A stretch of 64,000 nt of DNA from Trichobilharzia regenti (taxonomy: Eukaryota; Platyhelminthes; Trematoda; Strigeidida; Schistosomatidae), in the NCBI GenBank assembly GCA_944472135.2, contig OX235267.1, forward strand, positions 16,475,452 to 16,539,451. Direction: 5' to 3'. The notes under the pieces were generated by a model. The model was not told the DNA's origin. It did no database searches and worked only from the letters and a program-made list of their open reading frames with translations. Position numbers and translations under genes: made by a program. Each line of letters starts with the position of its first letter. The stretch's first letter is position 1. This document shows, piece after piece, positions 52,570 through 64,000 of the stretch.

Positions 52570-55466
52570 TTCCAACATCAAGTCCCCCACCAGCAGACGG
52601 TTTCACGTCAACTACCCCACAACACTCTGAGGTTGTTAGACTCACTGTCAGTTGCCTATATAGCAATGTGAGGGGGCTGAGAGGGAAAGTAGGTGAACTC
52701 CGAAATCTCCAAGCACACCTTCAACTGAAAATAATCATTCTTACTGAAACGTGGCTAAACCCCACTATCGCCGACAATGAAATCAGTATAGGTGATATGG
52801 TACTGGTCAGGAGAGACAGGGATAATAAGGAAGGAGGGGGAGTTGCTATATACTTTGATAGGCAACTTAAATGTGTGCGCGCAACGGACCCACCACTTAT
52901 CGAACTCCCAGACTCCATATGGTGTCATTTCACCGTAGGCCACACCAAGCACTTACTGGGTGGCATCTACCGATCTCCCACCTGTGGGGCAGAGCACAAT
53001 CAGCTACTGCTCAGCACTATCACAGGAATACGAGATTTGGGCTACGACCAAATCACCATAGCTGGAGATTTCAATGCTCCATCACTGAACCTTGGCTCCG
53101 GGTGTGCTAAGGGAAAATTTGGCCGAAACCTACTGCAAACTATTCGAAACACGGGACTGACTGAGAATGTTGGAGACGACACTAGGTGGGGCCCTAGTGG
53201 AAAGTCATCAAAACTAGATTATATTCTAACTAGTGACCAGCTACTCGTCGAAAAGGTCCAGATCATGACTCCTCTGGGAAGCAGTGACCATGCAGTCATA
53301 GGTTTCGATCTTGTCCTCCGTGAGCGTTTGCAATGGGATGTTACGCGACCATGTCTGTGCTACAGCAAGGCTGACTATGCTGAAATGCGGAGGCTCTTGT
53401 CCGACGCAGACTGGCCCTTAGCATGGGACGACCTATCTGTGGATGAACACTGGGAAGTGGTAAAAAAGATTATCCATGCAGCAATCTCGGATACCGTCCC
53501 TTTAGTCACAACACAGCCTAAGAGAAAGACGTCATGGTTGAAGAGAGGCACGCAACGTATTCTGCAAGCAAAGCGGAGGGCTTGGTTTACGTGGCGTGTA
53601 TCTAAGAGTCAGACCGACCATGATGCATACCTCGAACTCAGGAACCGGTGTAATGCAAGAGTTAGGAGGGACAGAAGGTCATTCCAGGCTAACCTTGCTA
53701 AAAAACTCCTATCAAACCCTAAAAACTTGTACCGATTCATGTCGGAAAGAAAACCGACAAACCAAGGGGCATGCGCCTTAGTAGGCCCAAACGGTCAATA
53801 TCTCACTAGTCTGGAGATGGCTGAAACATTCAGTTCAGCCTTCGCTAAACAGCTAAACAGCAATGTGGATATTACAGTTACGGACCAAAATGGTGGCACC
53901 ACTATTTCAGAGGAGGAAGACCTAGCGACTACTCCCCAAATAAACCCCGCAATAGTACTAAGGAAGCTACAGCGACTCATACCTGGGAAGTCCCCAGGTT
54001 GTGATGACATCAGGCCATCTGTTCTGAAACAGTGCGCCGAGGCTCTCTGTAGACCCCTGTGCGACTTGTTCCAACACTCAATGGATTCGGGGACCCTGCC
54101 AAGGGAGTGGAAAAGAGCCATCCTTTCTCCAATCTTCAAGGGTGGGGACAGGCAAAACGCTGCTAGCTATAGACCAGTAGCTCTACTCCCAGTGGTATCA
54201 AAAGTACTGGAAAGTATTATTGACGACCACATCAGGGAATATTTCGATAGGACTAATATACTGCATGAAGCCCAACATGGTTTCAGAAAAGGCAGATCCT
54301 GCGTCACTAACCTACTGTCAGCTTGGGACGACTGGACATCATGCTGGGACTTGAACGTACCAGTCCATGTGGTCTTCCTAGACTTTGAGAAGGCATTTGA
54401 CACTGTTCACCATGACCTTCTCCTACATAAAATAAGACAGGCAGGCATAGGTGAGCCACTTCTGTCATGGTTGAAGGACTACCTAGCCGACAGGCAATTT
54501 TGCACTAAGGTTAACCGAGTCCGATCATCTTGGCACAGATCGTCATCAGGAGTGTCGCAGGGTTCTATCCTAGGACCACTGATGTTTTTGATTTTCATCA
54601 ATGATCTACCACGCCGTCTGAGCTGCCCGACTCTCCTGTACGCTGACGACGTAAAAATATGGAGGGCGATAAAGTGTCCGGAGGACTCAGATAGGCTACA
54701 GGAAGACCTAAACCTTCTGGAAGACTGGGCGGTGGCCAGTGGCATGACTTTCAACTTGAAAAAGTGCAAAGTAGTGAAGTTGCGCACCTGTAGACTGCAG
54801 AATGCAAGTTACACCCTGTGCAATGAAAGCTTGTCCTGCACAACGTCGGAACGCGACTTAGGTCTAGTTCTAACGGAAAAAATGGACACAAGCGTAAATT
54901 ACACAGGGGATGTAGCGAGGGCATATGCGGTCATACACTTTACGCATAGACAGTTAGGTGCACTCACTCCTGAGCTCTTTCTAATGTTGTACAAAACATA
55001 CGTCAGGCCACACCTTGAGGTGCATAATATTATTGCACCCCCAATGCTGAGAAGAGATGCCAACCTCTTGGAAAGAGTCCAACGACGGGCAACAAAAGGA
55101 GTGGTTGGTCTCCGAAACAAACCATATGATGAAAGGCTGAAGAAATTAGGCCTGTTCACACTTAGTTACCGTCGGCTTAGGGGGGATTTGATTACTGCCT
55201 ACAAAATAACAAATGACCAGAATCACCCAAACAAAGGTGTTCTGCCATTGAGTAGGTATAGGCTTCCACGTGGAAATCCCAGAAGGATAGCTCACCAGAG
55301 GGCAAGGACCCGGGTGCGCTCCCACTTCTTTTCACTGCGGGTTTGTCGTCCCTGGAATTCCTTACCGGCAGATGTAGCTATGGCACCGTCTTTGGACGCC
55401 TTTAAGCGAAGGCTGGACAACCATGCAGCGATACAAGGACTGCATCCAAATGGCCTATCTCCTTAA
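52527..55466 (+). CDS. CR1 ORF2: endonuclease and reverse transcriptase, intact
   Basis: The open frame runs from the slippery site to the stop at 55464-55466. The apurinic-type endonuclease (about 52640-53330) keeps its residues: CLYSNVRGL (Asn), ILTETWLN (Glu), TIAGDFNAPS, GKSSKLDYILT and GSSDHAVIG. The RT (about 53930-54720) has LIPGKSPGCDDIRPSVLK, ASYRPVALLPVVSKVLESII, AQHGFRKGRSCVTNLL, VVFLDFEKAFDTVHHDLL, SGVSQGSILGPLMFLIFIND and TLLYADDVKIW (YADD intact). The C-terminal domain includes LYKTYVRPHLEVHN and [19 protein letters not shown]. It mediates target-primed reverse transcription. No inactivating change was seen. GTG at 52668 is not a credible start; the first ATG (about 52797) would delete the catalytic Asn and Glu, so expression as an ORF1 fusion is likely. 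Confidence 0.92.
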   Translation, partial: KKLQRAGSIGIGQLVPTSSPPPADGFTSTTPQHSEVVRLTVSCLYSNVRGLRGKVGELRNLQAHLQLKIIILTETWLNPTIADNEISIGDMVLVRRDRDNKEGGGVAIYFDRQLKCVRATDPPLIELPDSIWCHFTVGHTKHLLGGIYRSPTCGAEHNQLLLSTITGIRDLGYDQITIAGDFNAPSLNLGSGCAKGKFGRNLLQTIRNTGLTENVGDDTRWGPSGKSSKLDYILTSDQLLVEKVQIMTPLGSSDHAVIGFDLVLRERLQWDVTRPCLCYSKADYAEMRRLLSDADWPLAWDDLSVDEHWEVVKKIIHAAISDTVPLVTTQPKRKTSWLKRGTQRILQAKRRAWFTWRVSKSQTDHDAYLELRNRCNARVRRDRRSFQANLAKKLLSNPKNLYRFMSERKPTNQGACALVGPNGQYLTSLEMAETFSSAFAKQLNSNVDITVTDQNGGTTISEEEDLATTPQINPAIVLRKLQRLIPGKSPGCDDIRPSVLKQCAEALCRPLCDLFQHSMDSGTLPREWKRAILSPIFKGGDRQNAASYRPVALLPVVSKVLESIIDDHIREYFDRTNILHEAQHGFRKGRSCVTNLLSAWDDWTSCWDLNVPVHVVFLDFEKAFDTVHHDLLLHKIRQAGIGEPLLSWLKDYLADRQFCTKVNRVRSSWHRSSSGVSQGSILGPLMFLIFINDLPRRLSCPTLLYADDVKIWRAIKCPEDSDRLQEDLNLLEDWAVASGMTFNLKKCKVVKLRTCRLQNASYTLCNESLSCTTSERDLGLVLTEKMDTSVNYTGDVARAYAVIHFTHRQLGALTPELFLMLYKTYVRPHLEVHNIIAPPMLRRDANLLERVQRRATKGVVGLRNKPYDERLKKLGLFTLSYRRLRGDLITAYKITNDQNHPNKGVLPLSRYRLPRGNPRRIAHQRARTRVRSHFFSLRVCRPWNSLPADVAMAPSLDAFKRRLDNHAAIQGLHPNGLSP

Positions 55467-55981
55467 AATCGCATTTACCAATCAGGGTAGATAATTAAAC
55501 TCGTCATTTTACTTCTTTACATTCTCTCCCGTCTTACTCTCCTGACAACTTATTAATATTATAATTACTATTATTATTATTACTATTACCGATATATATA
55601 TATATTATTCTTCAAACTTCATGAGCTGACTGTTGTTACGTTTCCTATTTTCGTTTCTGTCTCTTAGTCTGAATAGCTTCACTAATTATATCTATTATTA
55701 TTATTATTATTATTACTATCTCTTTTCTCTTGTCGACAATACCGAAGGACTAACTGGCGAAAGGATCAACTCCAATCACAGTAGTAACAGTCTTAACATA
55801 CCTCATACTACAAACCACATATAATTAATCCCAGCACTACTCCCTTTGGAGTCAACCAAAGCTACGACAGTCGAGTGGCGGGACAAGCTACGCAGAAGTT
55901 TACCGAAGATCAAGAACCTATACCTCACAATCAAGAAGCGAGCACAAAGAAATCAAATTGGTTTATACTAGCTCGTAAAAA

Positions 55982-56003
55982 CGATATTGGATATTGGATA
56001 TTG
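55982..56003 (+). repeat. CR1 3' terminal heptamer repeats
   Basis: About three copies of GATATTG. The truncated copy upstream has two (50512-50528). CR1 elements end in short tandem repeats instead of poly(A). Confidence 0.85.
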
Positions 56004-56009
56004 AACTTT

Positions 56010-56730
56010 GGACTTAGAACAACCTTGGCCCATCTTTAAGCCAGTTGCTACTACATTTACTTCTTTCATTTTATTGTCAATGTATATAAGGTGAGTTCCA
56101 TGTTTACATTGTCAAAGTTTTAATTCCTATTAGAATTGAACATTTTTATCATAGTCGGTTTATAGTGAAACTGTAATTTAGGTCTGCAAACGTATCATTT
56201 TCATTATTTTAGAAAATAGTTTCAACTGACACAATATTTCCTCAAGCTGGTCAGTAACATACTAACTAAAGAAATACCATGTAATGTTGCCATATTAATG
56301 CAGAGGTTAATGTCTATGGGTGAATTGTGCATTATGGATGAGATTTTCATTTTGAAAAATTGTGAATTGTGCAGACGGCAGCAGGAAAACAACTAATACT
56401 TTTCTAACAATGTTTCCTGGGACGTATATTCCATATTGAAAACTGATGCGGACAACGGTTTATCCTCTGTAACTAAATTACTTGATAAACGTTCTCCCTC
56501 CCAAAAATTAAGTCATCATGAATTATCGCTATCCATTCTAGCTACAGAACCGAATCTTTATTTTGCAAAATGATGTACAGTGATGGCAAAATACAAGATC
56601 CTTACATTGGAATTCTGATTTGAAGTTGTTCGTTTTCGGCTTTCCTTGTCTTCCTTCCGAGCTTTCTGTGTTTCACAGTGATCTTCATTCTTCACAAATT
56701 CACCCACCGCTTCAAAGAAGACAATGTGCT
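56010..56730. other. Intergenic, nothing recognised
   Basis: AT-rich; no frame or named repeat. Confidence 0.4.
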
Positions 56731-56732
56731 AC

Positions 56733-58023
56733 TCAATATTCTACTTGTAAATGCTTGTGAGCAGTGTATTGTACACTCATAACCCCATCAGATTGTCTCA
56801 AGCAGAGGTGCTGTAATCTTCTTCTTTCTGACTTCTCTTCTTTATCTGGTGATCCCATAGCAACACCATTTGTCTGTCTCAATAAATTCCGTTTAAATGT
56901 AAAATAATTACCTTCTAGACAGAATTTTAAGCTCTTAATTATTTCGGTGGTGTCCGGTGAACATCTATGTGATAGCGGTGTATCTGATTCTAGTAAACTG
57001 GAAATGATATCAAGGCTTTCGGTAATAGGGATACTTGTGTATGATGAGTTAATATCATAGCTTACCATAATGTCTTCTTTATCAATTTCTCGGTGTTCTA
57101 TTTGGGATTTGAGATCATATAAATCTTTTACAATATTTTGAGTGTCCTTTTGCAGTGGATGTAGTATCGAAAATAAGTATTTGGAGAGGCTATATGTCGG
57201 TGCTGGTGAAATCGACTACTGGTCTTAATGGAACTGTGGGTTTATGTATCTTTGGTTGAAAACATAATCTTAAAAAGGTGCATAAGACTTTGGTTTAACC
57301 CAGAGAGATTTTCTAACTCTAGTTTTTATTTCGTGAAGGAGTCTTTTTGTATTTAGTTTCATTTTGTTGAATTCGTCTGTCTTCTTCTCTTCAATGAGTA
57401 AGTATGGTCCTTCAGATAGGTGTTCAATCGCCTTCTTTTCGTAGTCAGTCCTGTTCATTATCACAGTGACGTTTCCCTTGCCAGCTTTAGTTAAAACGAC
57501 GCGTTTGTCTTCAAATTTCTTAGGGCTTCATATTCTTGTTTGGTGAAATTAGATGGTATGTGTCGTCGTTCTTTTGACGAACAGATTGTGATTCTTTATT
57601 GGTGAACTGTTGTAGAGCAGATTCGATCATAGGTGCTATTTCTTGAACCGATGATGGCTTTCTGGTGATATTGAAATTCAGACCTTTCTGTATTAGTGAG
57701 ATTTCATTTTCGGTTAGTATCTCGTCTGATATTTTGTGTGTGACTCTAGTATTCTTCATATCATTTGATGAGGTTTTCTTTGATTGTTTCTTTTCTTCGA
57801 GTTTCAAAAATTTTTGTATTTGTCTTCTTTTAGTGACATTATGGAAATGTGATTCTCGCTCATTAAACAATTTTTGAAAGGATTCATAGATATAGCTTGT
57901 AACAAGTATTGTTAGACAGTCGTCGATGTTTTTGATTCTCGTTAGATAAGATTTAAGTTTGATGTTGCAGTTATGTATTCTTTCTCGTAAAACTATTTTG
58001 GAGGTGTGATTCGCAGCGAGCAT
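56733..58023 (-). mobile_element. Penelope-like element (copy F), N-terminal region and start of RT
   Basis: Minus-strand frames in order. 58023-57520 is a 167-codon N-terminal region (ISDEILTENEISLIQKGLNF, typical of Penelope proteins). 57464-57270 carries MNRTDYEKKAIEHLSEGPYL and the end at KPKSYAPF. 57068-56733 carries the RT core SYDINSSYTSIPITESLDII and LRQTNGVAMGSP. Coding similarity stops right after GSP, before the catalytic YVDD box, so it is truncated at that end. It ends about 250 bp before the PCYT2 start codon. Confidence 0.85.
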
Positions 58024-58252
58024 GGATTTGTGCGAATATTTCGTGTGTCAGTATCGTCTTCGATATACTGTGGCCTGCAAACAATTTGTTGAGCCACTGC
58101 CTCGGTTACAGTCTTTGATCATTGCTCTGGGACCATGACTGCGTGATCGAAAAAAGTGTCCGACCTAATATTTGTTTTGATCGAATATAATCACATTTGT
58201 AGCTAGCAGTGTTAAACTGGTATATATATATATATCCTGTGATAGTCATTCT

Positions 58253-58272
58253 TTACATTTTATATTTTTCAG
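58253..58272 (+). promoter_or_regulatory. Splice acceptor 7 nt upstream of the PCYT2 start codon
   Basis: A pyrimidine-rich TTTATATTTTTCAG ends at 58272, with seven bases before the ATG at 58280. It could accept a 5' UTR exon or the spliced leader, since schistosomes trans-splice a leader to a subset of mRNAs. The sequence cannot tell which. Confidence 0.5.
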
Positions 58273-58279
58273 TTACTGA

Positions 58280-58341
58280 ATGGAATCGAATAATCAACAA
58301 GCAAATGTTAAGAAGCCTATCCGCGTATGGGTTGATGGATG
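58280..58341 (+). CDS. PCYT2: Ethanolamine-phosphate cytidylyltransferase, first coding exon
   Basis: PCYT2 makes CDP-ethanolamine from CTP and phosphoethanolamine, the regulated step of the CDP-ethanolamine branch of phosphatidylethanolamine synthesis. The exon encodes MESNNQQANVKKPIRVWVDG plus the first two bases of a Cys codon. PIRVWVDGC opens the first cytidylyltransferase domain, as in RVWCDGC of the mammalian enzyme. An in-frame TGA immediately before the ATG (58277-58279) supports this start. The donor is GTAGTT at 58342. The following intron is only 57 nt, a size typical of 5'-proximal schistosome introns. Confidence 0.92.
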
Positions 58342-58345
58342 GTAG

Positions 58346-59420
<1,075 letters not shown>

Positions 59421-59439
59421 CAAACCAATCAGAATATTT

Positions 59440-60750
59440 TGTGGTTGTGTTCTCTGATCTGGGTAGTTAATTTGCGAAGCTTCCATTGCTCCACCATTAG
59501 GCAACATCTTCAGCTCATACTTCAATTTATTGAAGTGACCTTGAACGTCGTGATTTGTTGTTTTTGTGTGTTTTCACACCCTCTAGGCTACTTGTATTGG
59601 AACTGATTGTTTCTTTGACTTGTTTGTGTGTGAGATTTCCTTCTTATCGGTTGGTAAATTTTGTCTATCTCGATGTGTCTGTTGAATGATGATTCACTGG
59701 AATACCAGGTTTCTAAAAATTCTCTGGCTGTCAATCTTGTTGTTTCCTCTGTCTAATATTTGAACTGAATTACGGCAGCAACAATCAAATAACACACAAA
59801 AGGAATTGTATACAAACACTATTCAATGGGGCCAGGACTCATTGCAGCACTCCGACGTGAAGGAAAATTGAAGAAAGATATCTCATGGACGTCTTCCAAA
59901 AGAATGGATATCCACGGAATTTCATCAAAAGACATATACCCCCAAGCCAACGTATCACATCAAAGGCCCCCAAGGAAAGCACAAAGAAAATCATCCTATC
60001 ATATATAAAGGACATTTCAGAAATCACTGCAAGACTCTTCAAACATTTAGGAATTGATGTCGCACACAAACCAACAAAATCTCTTCACTCGGCTGACTCT
60101 GTGTCAACAGAAATACACAACATCGAAAGAAGATAAAACCAACATCATCTACAAAATAAATTGTAACAACTGCGGAAAACACTACATTGATCAAAGCGGA
60201 CATCCCCTCCGTCTTCGTATCCATGAACATAAACTAGCCGTTAAAAGGCATCACACCCACTTCCTCATACCTCCCGGCTACACACAGCCAACCACGGACA
60301 TCAGTTCAACTGGGACAACCACAGTTCAAATATTAAACAGAGGAAGCAACAAGATTGACAGCCAGAGAATTTTTAGAAACCTGGTATTCCAGTGAATCAT
60401 CAATCATGATGAAATCCCGAAATCAATCAAATCCCTACAAACCAACACTTGAATCATCAATCAACAGACACATCGAGATAGAAAAAATGTACCAACCGAT
60501 AAGAAGGAAATCTCACACACAGATGGTCAAAGTTCAAGTCAAAGAAACAATCAGTTCTAATACAAGTAGCCTAGAGGGTGTAAAAACATGAAGAAAAACA
60601 AATCACGACGTTCAAGGTCACCCAGTGGGAGAGATGACTAATAAACTCGTGGGGAAATCTAAAAGTTCACTTCAATAAGTTGAAGTATGTGCTGAAGATG
60701 TTGACTAGAAGGGGAATGAAAGCTTTGCAAATAAGCTATCCGGCTCAGAG
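59440..60750 (+). mobile_element. Penelope-like element (copy G), GIY-YIG end with inverted partial copy
   Basis: Plus-strand frames 59826-60591 read the linker (FQKNGYPRNFIKRHI), the GIY-YIG region (TNIIYKINCNNCGKHYIDQS, where YIG is YID, and RLRIHEHKLAVKR) and the tail (SINRHIEIEKMYQPI). The tail and 3' region (about 60350-60735) occur again as an inverted copy at about 59465-59745 on the other side, giving a foldback inside PCYT2 intron 2. Frameshifts interrupt the frames. Confidence 0.8.
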
Positions 60751-60754
60751 AAGA

Positions 60755-61277
<523 letters not shown>

Positions 61278-61338
61278 TGAAATCTTGTAATTTTCACATT
61301 CCACACTTGAATAAAAGTTTCCAGTGTTTAAGTCTCGC

Positions 61339-62462
61339 GGCCAAGTTAAACTTTTAAGCAGTACCAACTACCAATCAACGGATGACCTTCAACGAACCAA
61401 TCACATGAAAGAGGCATTTTTGGTTATGGAAAACATCTATTTATGAAAACAAGATGCATAAAACTATTACATAAAGGTACCTTTCTCTGATATGTGATAC
61501 AAACATCTCCCAGTTTAGCATAGGAGTATCAACTGAAAAGTTACACTTCATTCTGTACACATATTCATCTAAGTGACTACAAATGACATCGCTTTACTAT
61601 CCATTACTGGCTCTAATTCTGTTTTTTAACCTTCTCCAAAAGCCTTTGATAGATTTAGTGTGGGTCTCTGTAATGGTATCTACAAAATCATTAGAATGGT
61701 TCACTCTGTGGTGAATATATATTCAAGGTATGACAGGGAGTTATAACCTTTCCACTCATCTGCGTGTATTATAGATCCTTGCTTCACCAGTCAAGTAATA
61801 ATAGATATTAAAGTATCCTGTCGAGGAAACCTTTTTGTAGAGAGGTATTATATAAACCATTCACTCAAACGTTATTCACTCGTTCTCAACCACGGTTGTG
61901 TTTTTTCTTTAATAAGACAGTTTCATCTGCATGTACGACGACACCTCCTTCCAATAAGGAAGTAAGCCTCTCCATTTTCGAGGACGCGATAATCCTGCAG
62001 TGCTGGTATCACTGGACTGTTGATATGAGGCTATTTTCAGTTTCAGTAGCTGCAGCTCTCACAAGCTGCTCTAAAACCCATTCATTACAAATATACAAAA
62101 TCTGTGTTAAGAACAGATTAGACCTGGCAAAAAATGTTCCTACGAAGTATTAGAATCATCAGCTTACCTTCCCTGACACTAACTCGTCTAAAACAAATAG
62201 CACAACGATGCACATCTCCATCAATTGACCTGCTGAAGCTTTTTATACTCATGACACCTCCACATGAGCAAATCCTTTCTTTCCTAATCAACTCCACATC
62301 TAAGCAATACTGGAAGATACTTTACCCTCACCGAACTGCAAACGCAACTAGATTACAGCAGACGGAATTGAAGCTTCAACTCACGTGGATGAAATTCATT
62401 GGACCATTCAAAATCATTCATTGATTGGTAGTAGTTAATGGTGCTTAAAGTTTAACTTGGCC
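61339..62462 (-). mobile_element. Merlin DNA transposon with 8-bp target duplication
   Basis: Bounded by inverted ends starting GGCCAAGTTAAACTTT on both strands and flanked by exact duplications AGTCTCGC (61331-61338, 62463-62470). An 8-bp duplication and this size are typical of Merlin. The interior carries a decayed IS1016-type transposase on the minus strand (HADEWKGYN near 61750; a VQADETVLLKKK-like stretch near 61910-61940), broken by stops. It lies in the third intron of PCYT2. Confidence 0.9.
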
Positions 62463-62705
62463 AGTCTCGCTTATATTGAGGGTTTTCGTTCACAGCTTAC
62501 TTGTATTGGCAATCATTTGTTTGTTTTAGAGATATTTTAGAAGACAAAACAAAGTAAAATTGAGCAAAGATAAGTTCTTCATCTGTTTCTATAATTATAT
62601 GTACACATATTTAAAAAAGTAATAATTATCGGCAATGTCGGTGCTTCCTAAATGAATATCGAATTTTCAAGTATTGGTTTTGTAGGGATTTTTTGTTTGA
62701 TTGCA

Positions 62706-62915
62706 TAGAGGATTTCATCATGAGCTGACATCAGTTAGAGAACCACTGGAAAACCTGGGAGTACTGGACAGCTGTCTCGTCAATCTAGTTTGGGACCCTT
62801 CAGCAGTACGCACCCACCGCCAGGGTTCGAACCCAGGGCCTTCTGGTTACAAGGCGAGCTCGTAGACCATTCAGCCACTGGGACCTGATCCAATGGTCAG
62901 CTCATGATGAAATAT
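62706..62915 (-). mobile_element. SM-alpha-like tRNA/hammerhead element, short copy
   Basis: Minus strand: A-box-like AGTGGCTGAATGGTC, B box CTGGGTTCGAACCCTGG, then a decayed hammerhead. The ends 62712-62729 and 62896-62913 form an exact 18-bp inverted repeat, a shorter version of the 35-bp ends of the copy at 4841. Here the far end follows the tRNA-like head directly. Confidence 0.75.
62762..62812 (-). ncRNA. Decayed hammerhead ribozyme motif
   Basis: Stem I TACTG/CAGTA is intact, but the core is CTGAAGG in place of CUGANGA, stem II has a 3-nt insertion, and GAAA is GAGA. Inactive. Confidence 0.6.
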
Positions 62916-62924
62916 CGAATTGTT

Positions 62925-63125
62925 AAAATCAGTAGTGTATGCATGTTTAATTGATAATAAGCATAAAAAATGTAGTAGTAAATTGAATATCCGATGAAAT
63001 TAAAATGGAAGTATGTATGCGATAATGAGAGAAAGTTGGAACAATGATGGTCAAGGCGTAACGACAGAAGGCAAGAGTCAGGCAGCAGATCGTTTATTGA
63101 GAAAATCAACCGATAATTATAGATT
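62925..63125. other. PCYT2 intron 3, nothing recognised
   Basis: AT-rich; nothing recognised. Confidence 0.4.
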
Positions 63126-63129
63126 TTTA

Positions 63130-63395
63130 TCTACATTATTATTCGTTATTATTAGCTGAGAAACAGCGTCTTCTGATTGGTTGTTTTCTCACTGGAAGTT
63201 ATTCTGCCATCTCTTTGTGGCCATTTCTTTGAAGATCGGACCATATATGTGCGAATCGTATCCACCCACGCTAAGTCTGCTGAGATTGGTTGTCGAGTTA
63301 GTCTTTGTTCTTGTTCTTTTCTCATGACCAAGATATGGGACGTAAACATTGACGTAAATTGGTGTCTACCAATTTTGGCTAACAGACAGCTCTTA
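63130..63395 (-). repeat. Dispersed repeat X, copy 2
   Basis: Reverse complement of the repeat at 4660-4838, extended to an AATAATAACGAATAATAAT-type tail at about 63130-63150 on the minus strand. The tail suggests a retroposed 3' end. Confidence 0.65.
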
Positions 63396-63409
63396 CCACA
63401 CAGGTAGAG

Positions 63410-63795
63410 GAAAATTGTCTGAGTGAACTTCTCTCGAAGTTGGTCTTCTTAATGTGGATTCTGAGATTGTTTCAGCTACAAGGTAAACTAGTAAGGCAAA
63501 ACTGGAATTAGTTGTACTACACTGTGGACAATTTTAATAGGCTTTGTTAATGCCAACCTCATAGCCAAATATCTACAAGGTGAGCAAAAACCCAGCCTCG
63601 AAAAGACTGTCTATCGCTTGTTTAAGTAGGTATTCTGATGTCTAGAAATCCGATGATGATGTCCAGTTGTAGGCCTAATGTAGGCAGGAGCAGTCATATT
63701 AGCCAACATCAATTGATTGTAAAAATGTGACAGTTTCTCCTTTCCCCACCCCGTAAGCCTTTTACAGGTTATTATTTATTTTTAACTATCTTTAG
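63410..63795. other. PCYT2 intron 3, nothing recognised
   Basis: A weak likeness to Penelope linker or GIY-YIG nucleotides is possible near 63545-63680 (CAAGGTGAGC...ATCCGATGATGATG) but I cannot support it. Confidence 0.35.
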
Positions 63796-63799
63796 TTGT

Positions 63800-64000
63800 T
63801 GTTACGTATGCCTAGCCACCGATCACCTATCTCGACAACAGGCAATGTTAGATGACTAACATACGATGGATCAGGTTGGGAAAGAGCTAGCATGTGGTGG
63901 TCAAACCAAAACATGGCTTCATCAGTCAATCAAATAAATCCACAACAGTTAGTTTGAGCTAAACAGGTAGGGAAGGAGGTGTATAGACTTCCTGACTGAC
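63800..64000 (+). mobile_element. RTE-like LINE (family B) fragment, runs off the window
   Basis: Reads the MPSHRSPISTTGNVR, GGQTKTWLHQSI, and GRCIDFLT-like end of the family B C-terminus, closely following 15835-16020. Continues past position 64000. Confidence 0.65.

Larger units (their letters stand above)
50529..56003 (+). mobile_element. Full-length CR1 LINE (ORF1, ORF2, 3' heptamer repeats)
   Basis: About 5.5 kb: 5' UTR (50529-50935) with a 30-nt box shared with another LINE, ORF1 (50936-52569, broken once), ORF2 (frame open 52527-55466), a ~530-bp 3' UTR, and about three GATATTG heptamers at 55982-56003. A PHD finger in ORF1, an apurinic-type endonuclease plus RT in ORF2, and short 3' tandem repeats in place of poly(A) are the hallmarks of the CR1 clade. 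It is inserted at the 3' terminal repeats of a truncated sister copy. SR1 and Perere-type elements are the named schistosome relatives; identity is not tested. Confidence 0.92.

Noticed and set aside
52668..52670. GTG as the start of CR1 ORF2
   Set aside because: It lies inside the endonuclease N-terminus, just after the catalytic Asn, and the frame is open 47 codons further upstream.

Overview
This looks like a piece of a schistosome (blood fluke) nuclear genome. The evidence is AT-rich DNA, split genes with GT..AG introns (one only 57 nt, near a 5' end) and a very dense retroelement load. The load includes SM-alpha-like tRNA/hammerhead elements, CR1- and RTE-type LINEs, Penelope-like elements, Merlin transposons and a BEL/Pao LTR family. 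I cannot assign a species from sequence alone.

Two host genes are visible, both on the + strand. The last four coding exons of a TM9SF3-type endomembrane protein lie at 64-12408. The first three coding exons of an ethanolamine-phosphate cytidylyltransferase (PCYT2) lie at 58280-61232, and that gene runs off the right end. No host gene was recognised in the roughly 46 kb between them.

Region by region: (1) 1-12.4 kb, TM9SF3 exons with introns holding RTE, BEL-integrase and SM-alpha-like debris. (2) 12.4-27.5 kb, microsatellites, an SM-alpha palindrome, Penelope-like fragments, tRNA-derived SINEs and a LINE with an uninterrupted 728-codon reverse transcriptase ORF (18142-20328, minus). (3) 27.7-39.8 kb, a nested stack. 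A CR1 copy on the minus strand is apparently split by an RTE on the plus strand. That RTE is split by a Merlin transposon (8-bp target duplication), which is split by a gag-only BEL/Pao element (5-bp target duplication). A solo LTR of the same BEL family sits in the outer CR1 piece. (4) 40.4-44.0 kb, a nearly complete LINE on the minus strand with endonuclease and reverse transcriptase one frameshift apart. (5) 44.7-56 kb, a solo LTR and a run of same-direction retroelement 3' ends that finishes in a full-length CR1 (50529-56003). (6) 56.7-64 kb, Penelope-like pieces and the PCYT2 exons, with a Merlin element and an SM-alpha-like copy in the third intron.

The most interesting signal is in the full-length CR1. 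ORF1 ends with a canonical -1 frameshift cassette: slippery heptamer A AAA AAC at 52527-52533, a 7-nt spacer, then a 9-bp hairpin at 52541-52563. The ORF2 frame opens exactly at the heptamer and has no AUG before the endonuclease catalytic residues. This suggests that ORF2 is made as an ORF1-ORF2 fusion by programmed frameshifting.
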